Shown: positions 1-13,400 of the stretch, piece after piece
How positions within the stretch are numbered: position 1 is the first letter of the stretch
How the letters are laid out: each line of letters begins with the position of its first letter
Assembly (NCBI RefSeq): GCF_964355755.1
Contig: NC_092676.1
Location: 8,352,288-8,416,287, forward strand
Direction of reading: 5' to 3'
DNA from: Antedon mediterranea
Taxonomy: Eukaryota > Echinodermata > Crinoidea > Comatulida > Antedonidae
DNA length: 64,000 nucleotides
Program-made: the position numbers and the translations under genes
The notes under the pieces: model-generated
What the model saw: only the letters and a program-made list of their open reading frames with translations
Database searches by the model: none
Told to the model about the DNA's origin: nothing

Positions 1-1087
1 AAATGCAACTTAAACTTAATTGCATACCCGATATTGTAATACAGTAACAGTTTTTTTAAACAATAGTTGGCATCTTAGAGTAGAACAACGAGACAATGAA
101 AATAGACTGTATTATAATATAAAAGATTTGCCTTGCTACTAAAGTTGATTTTAACCATTTCAAGAGTTATACAATTTAATTGTGCATGCTGTCAGTCAGC
201 ATTTACCCACTTGAAAATATTCTGAAAATATAACTTAATATCAGCAAAAAATAACTTGGTGTTTATTTACTCTGGCGTGAGTTTCTGTAAATTCATAATA
301 ATAAACTTAGTCGAACAAAATAATACTGCTTCCTTTAATATATATAATGTGTTTTTATATAATGATATTTTAAAAGATTACTTAGTAAAATGTATATTGC
401 TAGAGCATACATACAGATTTGAATTTAACATGCAAACGATGCGTCTATCCTTATAAAAGCACTTATTAATAAGTCACAAAAATACTTGTTTAATATTAAC
501 CTATCACTCACATGTAGTCTCACGGTACAAGTATATCAAATCAATAATGCAGTAAAACAAATTACATCCAGCACCACTGATTGAGGCACAACAATTAAAA
601 TTCACCATATATGGTAAAAAACAAAAGGTCTTGATACTAATTTTCTGAATGTAAAAGCATAATTGCAGTAAAAACTGACTGGGAGAGTTTTGTTTTTAAA
701 TAGGACTATTAAACTGAAGAAACTCCCAATATTGGCTGGATTTTTAATGCTTCTTAAACATATACAGTGGGCTATGTGTATGAGATTTTTGACAATAACA
801 ATCAATCATCCGTGCCTAAACAATAACAAATAGGTTACTGTATGTAAGGGGCTGTAAGTCTAAAAGGCAAATGGTTTTATTATCAGACGAAACACTCCAG
901 AAGAAACCTTATATACCCTTAGATACAGTATTTTGTCATAAAATACAAAAAAACAAGGAGAGAGGGCTCCATCATTGACAATTGTGATGTATGTGATGGG
1001 AGGGAACCAATGGATATTAATAGTAGACCTATGATGTGAAACAATTGATAAAAATACATGAAAGTAATAGGCCTACTGTATCTATAT
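1..1087. other. AT-rich stretch without recognised gene
   Basis: No convincing coding exon, RNA gene or repeat boundary seen. The short open frames at 256-456 (plus) and 602-805 (minus) are low-complexity and AT-driven. Confidence 0.5.
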
Positions 1088-1441
1088 GAGTGAGTCATAT
1101 GGCCGAGCGGTTAAGGCAGGGGCACCGTTTACCGTACCTAAAGAGCCAACAACATCGGCAAGGGTTCGAGGCCGACTCGCTCCTAGTTCTGGTGGTGGAA
1201 CAAGTCTTCTCGTATAAACCGTAGGTCCAGTGTACACAGTTATAACCTGTGTGTACTTTAAAGAAACCCAGTTCATTATTCGAAAAATAGTAGGGGGTTA
1301 CCCCGGTGAACTGGTTCACACAATAGCCCCTGTAACAGGGGGATTACCACCTATCTGATAGGACAGTGATTAAATTCACTATTGGTAATCCTTGGCCAGA
1401 TTGCCTAAAGACATAAAATAAATAAATAAATAAATAAATAA
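1088..1441 (+). repeat. tRNA-derived SINE, copy 1 of 3
   Basis: The head resembles a class II (Leu/Ser-type) tRNA: an A box in TGGCCGAGCGGTTAAGG (about 1099-1115) and a B box in GGGTTCGAGGC (about 1163). The body (GTAGGTCCAGTGTACACA, then ACCCAGTTCAT and AGTAGGGGGTTACC) is shared with the copies at 14417 and 63243. The element ends in CCTTGGCCAGATTGCCTAAA and an (ATAA)n tail. A pol III-transcribed retroposon is the natural reading; not a functional tRNA. Confidence 0.8.
1410..1441. repeat. (AAAT)n microsatellite, SINE tail
   Basis: Simple AAAT repeat that forms the 3' tail of the SINE starting at 1088. Confidence 0.85.
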
Positions 1442-1758
1442 AGTATGTTGTCAAACAAATTATAGGTCTAAGGAGACCAGTAAACAATAGAAATACCTGA
1501 TGATAAGGCCAATTAAAAGAATTGTTAGTTTCATTTCTCCTCTTTAAATACTCCTTGAACCCAGGTGACCACTAAGTAAACAATTTATTTGTTATACATC
1601 AATTGCACATTTGTATTATGCTTATGTATTGATTATTATTGCAAACCTTTTATCAAATGAAAAAAATATACTTTTTCCTAACATTGTCATATTCAGTTAA
1701 GAATTAAATTTTCCATCCAAAATTTGATTAGAGTGATCTTTTAATAGTAAACCTGTTC

Positions 1759-1842
1759 TGTGAAAATCAGCCCACTTCAATCTGGTAATATTATAAAAGC
1801 TGTGAAAATCAGCCCACTTCAATCTGGTAATATTATAAAAGC
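1759..1842. repeat. 42-bp exact tandem duplication
   Basis: Two identical 42-bp units (1759-1800 and 1801-1842), each beginning TGTGAAAATCAGCCC. Absence of divergence suggests a recent event. Confidence 0.9.
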
Positions 1843-2534
1843 TGGTAAAGTTGGTGATCTTCTAGTGTCAACTACTTGACCTGTTTTTGTAGTTTAATTA
1901 CAGGATATATAAATACAACTTCTACATTATCGAGGAATTAACAACAAACTTGATTTTTATTAGTTCACTGGTTTAATATGTTTAGGGAGTAATCACGACC
2001 ATGTGATAACATGCCCCAGGGTGCTGCAATTGGTTACAGTCCTATATTGTATGCTTTCAACATGCAGTATCTCCAATACTGCAATATTTGCCAAGTATCA
2101 TATGAATATTTGGTAATACAGCATCTTATTTTTATCACATGTGGTACCAGTATCAAAAGAATTAAATTAAGGGTTAGGTTATTTTATTTCATTTATTTAT
2201 TCGACCAATAAACAGATACAGAACAGAAACAAAGCACAAGGGTCAGGGGCAACTAAAGTAAAACAATTACTATAAGTCAGTAAATGCCCCTTAAAAAACA
2301 TCGAAATACAAAATATATTGCACCAAGTAGGCCTAAAACATTTGTACAAGTTTATTAAAAAGTCTCTTAATATTCAAAATTAGTATAAGGGATCGGTACA
2401 TATACCGTATATACAAAATTAAAAGATTAAAAAATTTATAATAATATATATATTATTAATAATGGTATTAGGTGAAACACATGTGATGCTGTATAACCAA
2501 CAAATATTCCTATGATAGTGGAAATATATACATA

Positions 2535-2686
2535 CTCCTTTGATAGACCTCTATTTAGGAGACCACACTATTATAGGGGAAAGACATGGGTAAATAATAA
2601 CACAACAGCCCACCTTTATTTAAGAGACACCCTTATTAAATACTTGGACCTAGAAGGTGTCCCCTTAATAGAGGTTCTACTGACAT
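2535..2686. repeat. MITE family F, copy 1
   Basis: Short palindromic element: the left end TAGACCTCTATTTAGGAGAC is inverted at the right end (GTGTCCCCTTAATAGAGGTT). Related copies lie at 53516 and (fragment) 14098. The same words make up the minisatellite at 15945-16862. Confidence 0.6.
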
Positions 2687-2966
2687 ACACTCATTTTACT
2701 CAAAATTATCTTTCAAATAATGGTTTAAATTTTTAATTGTTAAAAAGAAATTAAAGACTACAATTTATGTATATATATCTAGATATATTAACTCACTTAA
2801 AATGTCATTTATTGGCATAACATCGTTTGTCACTCATCAGTACATGTAAACAGTGTATATGAGTCAGGAACAAAGTACAAAGAACCTTGCTGTATCCTAT
2901 TAATGAATATTCATCATCACACAAACTAATGTGATTAAAGAGGAGTTATTGTATAGTAGTAGCCCA

Positions 2967-3123
2967 AAGCTCTGTCTACACTATCAAACTTTATGAGACA
3001 AAAAAATGTGATGTGCCCATTTGGATACGATGATGTCATATCACTACCATATTTAAGCATATCACCATTTGGTTACATCATATTTTTTTGTCACATAATG
3101 TTTGATAGTGTAGACAGAGCTTT
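2967..3123. repeat. MITE family A, full copy
   Basis: Reference copy of the commonest small element in the window. The terminal inverted repeats are AAGCTCTGTCTACACTATC and its complement; the interior carries AATGTGATGTGCCCA and ATATCACTACCATATTT, which pair with each other. About 155 bp, no coding capacity, whole element can fold into one long hairpin. Sibling copies: 14168, 21838, 29850, 42635, 48456, 50801, 52061, 59971, 61458, 63961. Confidence 0.85.
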
Positions 3124-4494
3124 ATGAAGGTTGTTATTAGTCATTCCAATTAAAGGAATTTTCCAATTAGAGACCACATTTCTTTTTTTAGGATACATGA
3201 AAACAATGTACCTGTGCCATGCACAATTAGGCTACCGGGAAACACTTCTCCTTGCGAAGGGAAACACTCATATCTAAGTGAATAAAAACAGAAAAATCCT
3301 TAAAATTTACTGAGGATGATTGTTGAATATGCCATGAATAGCTATACTGGTCCATAAGGTACTATTAAACACAACTGTTTATCTATGTATCTATTATTGC
3401 TGCATATATCTTAAATATTAATTTTATTATCAATTGAAATATTAAAGTAGGACAGGCATTTACTGTATCAATGAAATTCCAAGCATGGACCGAGGCCTAT
3501 TTATTTAAACGCACCAAACTCTAATTGTACGAGATAAGCCCTAGTGCCTGATAGTCATGCTCGTAAAGCAACCGGTTGTCATAACAACATGCAATTTGCG
3601 GCCATTTACAATATGATTTACTTCTACCACATGACACATAATGATACTAGAACTAGATGCCAACATGCCAGTTAAAACGTCGATTACCAACTGAAAGCTA
3701 TTTCTATCGGAAAGCAAAAGTAATTGTTTCGTTATAAATATTGTGTGTTTGATTTAATGTGATTAGTGTACCATGATTAGTTTAATGTTGTAGATAATCA
3801 AATATAAACATACTGAGGTAGATACTGTTGTGATTGGTCACATCAAATGATTCCACAACTCTCATATTAACATTAATTACATGAACTATTTGGCAACTGT
3901 TCAATTTCTTTACAATCACTCCTATGACGTATAACTTGAAAAGGGGTTGATATTCATACACACTGTGATTGATCATTTATAAGATGATTACATTGATACT
4001 TGATTACGCATATACAATCGTATTAATATTACTATCGCAAGCTGTTTACAAACTTCTAAACAATCCCTTTACAATCTCTTTTATGTCACTGGAGATGAGA
4101 AGATTTGAGACGATTGTAAACAAAAAAATTCATAAGATGATTCTAACGAATGGTGTGACTAAGTTAGACCACATTACGTGACATTAATAGTTAACAAAAA
4201 TGTTGTTGAATCGCAGACAACGATGTAATGACGTTAACAAAAAGACTTGCAGATAAATTTTTTTTGTTCTCTATATTTTATAATTTGCACATTGCCGCAT
4301 TTCATATTGCATTGTTAATAAAAATGTCAGTAAAATCTACGAAATTATACATTTAAATTAATTATACTTTAATATATTATACATTGTTACAATTTTATAA
4401 TAATGGAATTCGGAGACACAAATATATTATAATATAAAGATTATTATATTATCATAAGGATGCCTCTCAAAACTGCAAATACAGCACTAAATCT
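3124..4494. other. Gene-free AT-rich stretch downstream of HPS6
   Basis: Lies beyond the stop codon of the minus-strand HPS6-like gene and probably includes its 3' UTR, but no canonical AATAAA was located in the right place. Otherwise nothing recognisable. Confidence 0.4.
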
Positions 4495-7400
4495 TTAGTC
4501 AGATATAGATTCATTAAGAAACATCTTCAGTACTTGACCTTTGACACAAGACACAGGGAGGTCATCGGGTGCGTCAATGAAGACCTCCTCTGTGTTGTTT
4601 GCATGGTGAAACTGTTTTGCATGGAGATGAAAAATCCTCAACACATCTGTAAGCCTATTATACAAATGTAAAGAATATAAAAACAATTTAACTTTTATTA
4701 TCAATATATTTTTATATTATACTGTATTTATTCGAATAAACGCCCCATTTTGAATAAAAGCCTCCCTCAAATGAATGTCCCATAGAACATCATTTTGAAT
4801 AAATAAATTCATTGAATGACATTATCTACAATTTAGACTTTTGATACAAAATTACAGTTAAATATTTTATCACTTGTAGATATTAATTGTGTTGTATTTC
4901 CATATCTAGGGGGTATTTATTTTATTACACATACATATAAAAAAATGCCTCTTCCGAATAAATACCTCCCGATTAAAACCCTAAAAACCTCCCTGGGGCA
5001 TTTATTTGAATAAATACTGTATGTTTTGACACCTACCTGAAACTGTCTGGAATGCAGTCCCACAGGCTAGTGCAATATTCCTTAAATGCAGCCTTGTCCT
5101 GCAAATAACAAATTAAAAAACATTGTGATTAATTGGTATACAATTTTATAAATTGGGCTATAAATTTAAAGATGTATTGTTCCCAAAAACATTAAAAAAA
5201 TTAGACTACATTAAATCAGACTTTTGGAGTTTTAATAAACTAGAAAGTTTTCACTTATAAAAAGAAAAAATAAACGACTAAATTCAACCAAAACCCCATT
5301 GACTTCCAGTCTATTTGACTATTTTTTTGCTTTAAATTAGTTTTTTTCAGGTAAATACAAATTTTTTTCGATCCAATTTTTGGTCAAAGTGAATAATAAC
5401 TATTGTGACATTAAAATGGCATATTCAACCCAAAGGGTGTTACAAATTATTTTTTTTGGGAGACAATACATCTTTAAGTATTTCTAGCCCAATTTGAACT
5501 GCAGGAGGGGTTGGAGGGGTTGGAGATCTAGCTTGCACATTAACTTGTTTAAAAACCTTTTGAATGCAACTCCCTCATACATCCCGCTTGGTTGAGAATC
5601 TTTAATACAGTATGATATTCAAATGTTTTTAAATGCTGGTAATTCCACTGTTGAGGTCAAGAACAATTTAACATCAGCCTATTACCTTCACTAGAATGGT
5701 GAGAGGTTATGTGGTCGATTATGTGGCAGGATTACTCAAAAAGTTATTTCCAGATTTTCATAAGATTTAAAAGTATGGTTTCATAGCTGTATGGGAACAC
5801 GTCATTAAATGTTCATATGCCTTAGCAGAGGTTTGCGCTCTCCGAGTGCCTTCCTAGTTTTATTCAATCAGCTATAAATTTGCTATACCTTTGTGATACT
5901 GTTGACAAGAATAACAAAGAGTTCTTTGTGATGTTCTGTTCCAGTGTAGTTATGCAGTAAATGTAGTGCATCCGCCCAAAGCTTTTGATGTATTAAAACT
6001 TTAAGGGCTTCCACTTCACAATTAGTATCTTCACTGAAAGAAAAGAATAGAAAGTGAAATGGATATTCTAACCAGTCCCCACCGCCACCTCAACATGGGG
6101 GAGGACTTGGTCACAGAACTCAGTGTTTAAAATAACCTGTAATCAACAATCTTTATTTTCATTCTCACATCACTTAATAATAACAATTAAAAAATATATA
6201 TAAAGTCAACATTAAAGATGTATTGTCCCCCTGAAAAAATAATTTTGACAAAATTTTTTGTTGAATATGCCATATTAATGTCACATAATAGTTCTCCAAA
6301 AAATTGGATCAAAAAAATGTATTTGCCTGAAAAAAATGTAATTCAAAGCACATAGTCAAATTGGCTGCTAGCCAATGAATTTTTTTGTTGAATTTAACCA
6401 TTTTTTTGTGTCATTTTATAATTTTTATATAAAATATTTGTTTTTGTTTTCTTTCTACAGAAGTGATTACCTTTATTAAAACTACAAAATAAACTATTAA
6501 AAGTCTGATTTAATTAATCATTATGTTTTTGGGGACAATACATCTTCAATATTATCAAACAACACATAAATTTGACAAATAGTGCATGCAAATGTATTGA
6601 AATAGTAATATAAAATGGAAAAGCTCTGGTTGAAAATTATTAGGTTATATGCATTATCATGCATATAACCTCTTGATTCTGTCAAAATCTTTATTTATTT
6701 ATTTATTTATTCTTTCCTTAGCACTATTTTGTCCGTGAATTATCTTGGCATCAGTTTCATCTAGCTAGGTCAAGTTTTCAGAGTATATTCCTTATGGCCA
6801 GGAATCGATGTGGTTATATTTTCACGATGCGCAATCAAAAATTACGCGGTCTACGCGCGATTTTACGAAATCACGTTTGTAATCATATCTTCACAAGCAT
6901 GAATCACAATTAAACAAAATTTGGTACTCATAAATTTCAGGTCATATTTCATCATATGGCAATACAATTACGTGCGTAGCGCATATAACGCTTGCGTACG
7001 CGCGCTTAAAATGTTCAAAATTGTCAAAATTAATTTTCGATGAAATTAGAGTACGTTTCAGGCAATTTTAAGCGTTTAAAAAATTGCCATGAGTGCGCAG
7101 ATTTTTGCACGCGCACTGCGCGTTAAACGTTAATGCGCACTCTTTTTGTCCGATTTCTGTTTTACAATCTTTCTTTAATAATATCATCATATTTGATTCA
7201 CGTTTCAACTCGAAATTGTGTTATACGAGCACGTCAAAAGTGACTGGCTACGCACGTATAAGTTAACAAAATGGTGAAAATATGCTAAATTTTTAAATTA
7301 ATATATATCGTTGGAATGCTCGGGAACAGCTATTTTTTATTTCATTTTCTTGAAGTGTATGTATCATATGTATGATTTATTATGAAATAAAGAGAACAAA

Positions 7401-10400
7401 AGTTGATTAAGTCATCATTAATGGCATATTAAATTTACAAAAATTAATTTCGACAATCAAACAAATTATGACATTTTCTTAGGCCGAAATAACAAACTTA
7501 ACATTAACTTTCTTTCTTAAGAAGTTCATATATTAAAGTTAAAAGTATATAGTTTGACAGTGCATCATTTTTTTACATTTTTAAAGATGTCATCATAGTA
7601 AAAAATTATAATTCATTGCGGTATGTAATAATCTATTTGCACCAAAGTGGTTACTGCATAGTAAATACACGGAGGAATTTTTCTACAACTTTTAGTCAGT
7701 TGTGTATGGCTCGATGGTCTGTGCTCGTGTCTATGGCATTCAAGGTACCGCGATCGAGTCTCACCTTGGGAAACGAAATAAGATTTTTTTTTATTATCCG
7801 TATTGTTTGTTCAAATTTATTTCTTAGTGTATAGATTATACACATGATTTATAATGAAATATAGATAAAAAGTAACTTATGTCTTTATTATTATGTAACA
7901 AAAAATGTGGTTTATGACATTATACGCATATGGATCTTTGATCGGATTGTGATACCGGCTAAGGTGTTCGCGTTAGCAAGGTCCTCTCATATATTATAAA
8001 TAATTAAAGATTCTGAGAAAATCAATCAATCAATATATCTTTTAAAAATCAATTATCTTTATTTAAATCAATGCATATAACCTATAATTCGTCATAGTGA
8101 CGAATTAAATCTAGTTATTATTATTATTGTAATTATTATTATTGTTTTTTTATATTATTCCACAAGATTGTACTCACTGTGTTCAGATACATACCTTTTA
8201 AATTGTACATGTTTAGGCTATATTATCATAACAATATCATTTATTTCTGCTTACCTTAAAATGATAAGATCTGCTTTAGCTCTGGCAGCATCTGAGATTC
8301 TACGTGATCTGTGAAGATGTGGTAGTCCTGACCTTATTTGGTGCCACAATTGAAGCTGAAATCATATATATTCATGTTATATTTTTAATATTGTGTATGT
8401 GAATCAAATGTATTGCATAGCACTGTGTAAATTATAAATTAACAATACTGTTAAATTCTTGAAACAGTGCTCATACTAGGAACATGATCTCATAATCGCG
8501 TCGAGCATAGCTTATCGGGGAAAGTTCTGTATTACCGATCTCATTATCGCATCGAGCATAGCTCATCGGCGAAAGTTCTGTATTACGGAAAATAATACGG
8601 AACTACCGCCGATAAGCTATGTTCGCTGCGATTATGAGATATTTTTCGAATAATGAGCACTCTTTCTATAATTTGACAGTATGATATTTTTAATGTTATT
8701 TAAAATATTGAAATGACCGGATTACTCCTACTCTTTACAATTTGAATCATTTTTCAAATAGAACAAAAATGTAAGAAAACAAAATATATATATATAAATA
8801 TAATAAATAACTCACAGAATTACTTCTTCTGAAAAAAGCCGAAGAAGCAGTATCAGAATTCTTTAACTTTTGCACAAGATGAATGAAATTTATCTGCAAG
8901 TGAAATAATAGAACACAAAAGATGAATACAACACTAGAATATAATAGATGCTATTAAAAAATTTCCAATTCAATAGCCTACATTGTCATATTAAAATTAA
9001 TCGCTATTTGACCTAGATAGAAATAACCACAACGGTCATTAAGTAATCTAAGAGCATTTTCTAATCTAAAATATCAGTTTTAATAAACACTTTAGACGTA
9101 TTTATCATCTCGATATAATACTCTTAGTGATATATTTATATATGAAAACATATTATAAGCAATGTTCATGTAGAAAAACAAAAATATTAACAACGAGGCA
9201 AGACAGCTTCTAAAATAACGCATTTATATACGATTGCTAGTAATTTAATATGTGCTATTATTACACCCGAGTGTATCCCTGCCATTTGATTGGTTCATTT
9301 TGTATCATGTGCCATTTAGTTCTAATAAACAGTAAAAGTGATATTGAATTGTACTATTTTTTTCAGTTAAACAAAAATGTATGTGAAAAAAAAATATAAT
9401 GTGCCCATGGAACAATACATTTATAGGTCCATGGTCATATTACTACCATATTTGGGCACATCACACTTTTTCAGAATTAAATAATCATTCTGCACATGCT
9501 CATGTTTCATGACTTTTTGTCTTGACAGCTGCATATGGCATGTTATGAAAACAAAAGTTGATATATCTACAATATGTTTAAACATTCAAGGCCTGTAAAT
9601 CATTAATATAACAGTTACAATCTAAAATAATTAACGATAATGTACTGTAGATTTTTATAGCGCCATATCTGAAAAAAGCGCTCATGGCGCTCTAGCAAGT
9701 CAAATAAAAGTGGAGAAAGAGAATTAAAAGGAGGTACCAGAATATGAGGGCATTCAATGAAGATTAGTTTGCAGATGAAAGAGAACAAGGGGAATGATGT
9801 TGATGACATTGTTACTGTTGTACTTCCAAAGACATCATTTAGGTACTGAATAGCCTTCTCTTGCTCAACCTCATCTGCCGTCTGCAGGAACCATTGACCT
9901 ATTTTGGAACAAAAAATGTATTACTTTAAGAATTACTTTTTAATGAATATTTTCTTTATAACAGCAATTATTTCAATTATACTATAGACAGAAGGGTTAA
10001 AGGCCACGTACACGGACGAGTGGTAATAGTAGTTGGAAAACCCTGTGGGTTTTTTTTCACATAGATTTTTATCTATTCCGCTCATCTGCCCGTCCGCTTC
10101 GTGTTGTGTGTAAATGGTCATAAAAAATATCATAGATTCTATATTTTTGTTTACCATTTACCACTTATCGCTCGTCTGTGCTAATTGGCCTTAAGAAAGC
10201 AATCACAAAAAAGTCTCTCTTGACAGAATGTCCAGTTCAACTGTTTGTAGCATTTAATATTTTAAAGTTAAAGGTAAAAAAATAAATCACCTTACCATTT
10301 GCAAATCTTCCTAACTGAAGATACCGTAGTAAAATATCAAGTACCTTACAAGGGTAATTCTGGGCAAGCACTTCCATTTGATGGTATTTGTAGTCTAAAG

Positions 10401-13400
10401 TATTTAGAAAAATTCAACATTTATAATTAAATAATAATAATATTTTCATGCACATCCAACAATAAACTCGCAAATTACATGATGATATAAGGATAATTTA
10501 TCATGTTAATAAATTAGGTCTCATTTGAGGCTTAGAGAGAGAGAGAGGCATAGAAAGTGTCGAGGGGTATAACCCTGGTACTCGGTCAGGATTGAACTCT
10601 GGTACTAGGTGAAGATTGAACTCATGGTACTAGGTCAGGATTGAACCCTGGCACTAGGTCAGGGTTGAACCCTGGTACTAGGTCAGGATTGAATCCTAGA
10701 CCTTGGAATTGGAAGGCAAGCACAGTAACCGTCAAACCACAGTTCCTCTACTAATTTCTTACCAATTGATAGTATTGAAGAATCCTGAAGTAGAAATAAA
10801 ACTTCATCATAGAGAAAAGATGGTGATGATTTTCCTTCCTGCAATAAAGACAAATCATTTATTTAAATATCTTTGAATATTATATAGGGGAAGATCCAGG
10901 AGGCAGGGAGCGCTAGAGGCTTTGATATCTATTATTACCAGACAATTAATACATGTTAGATATGATACTGTATAATGCAAAAAATTAGAGATCTGTTGGG
11001 GTGGCAATGCTACTGAACTCAAATGGTCTAGAGCAGGATTGTAAGAAGAGCAAGGTTGATCGTCTTGTAGGAAGAGCGGTGGTGGTAAATGGTGAGGATC
11101 ATCAGTCGGTTGAGTCTTTCTACTTTAATTTAAATACGAATTAACTTGGTAAGATGTTTGGTGGTGTTTCAAAAGATGCGAGTCATCCGCTCCACTGATA
11201 TATCACCTTTCAGAAAAGTGGCAGATCTTGACACCAGTCGTTAATCATGCTCATTTGTGCTATCAAGCACAAAAATATTTAATTCTAATTTTAAAAATGT
11301 TTATATTTTGTATTTTTTATATTAATTTGTATTTTTAATATACGTATATTGAAAATTACAAGCACCTAGTTTCCCACAGTGAGGAATGAATAAAGTTTTA
11401 CTTTAACTTTGAGATTGGAATTGACTGTGGTTTCCTCTTTGAAATTGCACATTCGTTTGCTTATTATACAAATAAGTACGACTCGGCACTTTTTCATTTC
11501 TGAAATTTAACTTTTTGATCGATCTTTACCAGACAAAATCTCTTTGAATTTTTGTCTAATTTGCAAATAATATCTAAAAGTTTTGTAATTTTTTCATCAA
11601 TATTTTTAGGGTTATGTTGATACTAATATACTGACCTCTTGTTTAAATGACATAAGCTGAGAGTACTGTGTATTGAGGTCTTTAAACTGACTGAGTAATG
11701 AGTCCATACTCTCACTCAAGTCACTCTCAAGTTTGTTATCAGAGAACAGTGAGCACAGCCTCTCCTGCTCATTTACTACAGCATCTGGTTTACTGCCCTC
11801 TTTATTCTAAAATAAAAGTACAGTAGTGTGGTATAAACAAGGGAATTAAATATCTGTATATAATTCTTTACATTAAACCATGAAAACATACAACAAATCT
11901 TCATCTGGATATTAGTGGTTGCTAGGAGTATTGTAGCTTTGCTAGTTGTAGAACAGCCCCCCTTATTCGTATAGAAGTCTATATTACCTGTTGCAAGAGT
12001 GCAAGCAAGATTGCAGGGTTCTGAAACATTTCTGGTTTCAACAGTTCTGTAGTTGTAGACATTGTATTCATGTCACCTGATTTATCAACGACTAACATCT
12101 GTTTGAGGGCGACATTACTAGCAAGTCTGTCTTGGCCAAACTCTTCTAGTTGGCAGCTGTCTTGTAGCTTGTCCACATCTGTCATCTGTAAGTAAATGAA
12201 TGTAAATATTATTGATGTAGTTTCTCAGTAGCACTTTTTAAAATGATTTTAAAAAGAGTGTGTGTCATCTAATGCATGTTATCTAATATTAGGAATACAG
12301 GTCAGGATTGCGAAGAGTTAAAAATAATTGTTCTCCAGAGAGGTGGCATCCTATTTGACAGGACACTAAAACGGTTAAAACACATGATGTTCTACACAAA
12401 CCAAGTCTTAAAACAAGTCTTCAGAAGTGGAGACATCCAACAGGATGCAGAAAAAAACCCAGAAAAATTGTTTTTAAAATGACAAAATAAACAGTACATT
12501 CAACCAAAAACCCATTGGCTGGCAGCCAATTTGACTATTTTTAAAATTTGTTTTATTTCATACATATTCAACAGCTATTACGGATAAACTATTTAATAAC
12601 TTTAAATTAAAGTTTTTTTCAGGTAACTTTTTGTTTTAATCAAATTTTTGGTCAAAATGAATAACTATTATGTGACATTAAAATTGCATATTCAACAAAA
12701 AAATACTTTATATTAATTTTACCTGCAATTCCCACATTCCTTTGCAACTCCATACTCCAATGCTGGGCACTGGACCAAACCCTCTCCACATGTGGATATC
12801 ACTATCACCAAGACTGTGCATGTCAATCTCCTGTGTGACGTTTCCAGACTTCAAACAATACATCCTTTTGATTATATATATATAAACAAATTAGTACAAA
12901 ATGTGACAGTACTGCCTATGTATTTTAGTTTTATATTTCCAAACCAAAAAAAAGCAAACACATAACTTGAAGGGATACAGGATTGAAACCCATGCAGTCC
13001 AAACTAAGTATTATAGGCTTACAGTGCTGTACTGGCCACCAGATAAATGTCGGAACCATGACAGGATTTGAACAAAGGAATCTGGGGTTGCCAATCAAGC
13101 ATGTCAACAGTGCCACTAACTATAAATATGTTGTTAAAAGGCCAATTTACACAGACAAGCGATAAGGGTAAGTGGTATAAACAGAAAACATGTTATTTGT
13201 ATGTTATTTTCACAAAACGCAGAGCGTACAGGCATCGATCGGAAACCTTCGCAGGATATACAGCTTTACTACGTTGAAACACCGGTTCTTGTCAGATCAC
13301 CAAAGTTAAGCAATGTTGGGCCTGGTGATAGTTTGGATGGGAGACCATCTGGGAATATCGGGTGCTGTATATGAAGCTGAGGTCCCGTTAGGCATTTGAA

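Noticed and set aside
1100-1180. Functional tRNA-Leu or tRNA-Ser gene
   Set aside because: No plausible anticodon arm; part of a three-copy SINE with a long non-tRNA body.
13264-13375. 5S rRNA gene
   Set aside because: Diverged 5S head fused to a SINE body, with an A-rich tail and target duplication.
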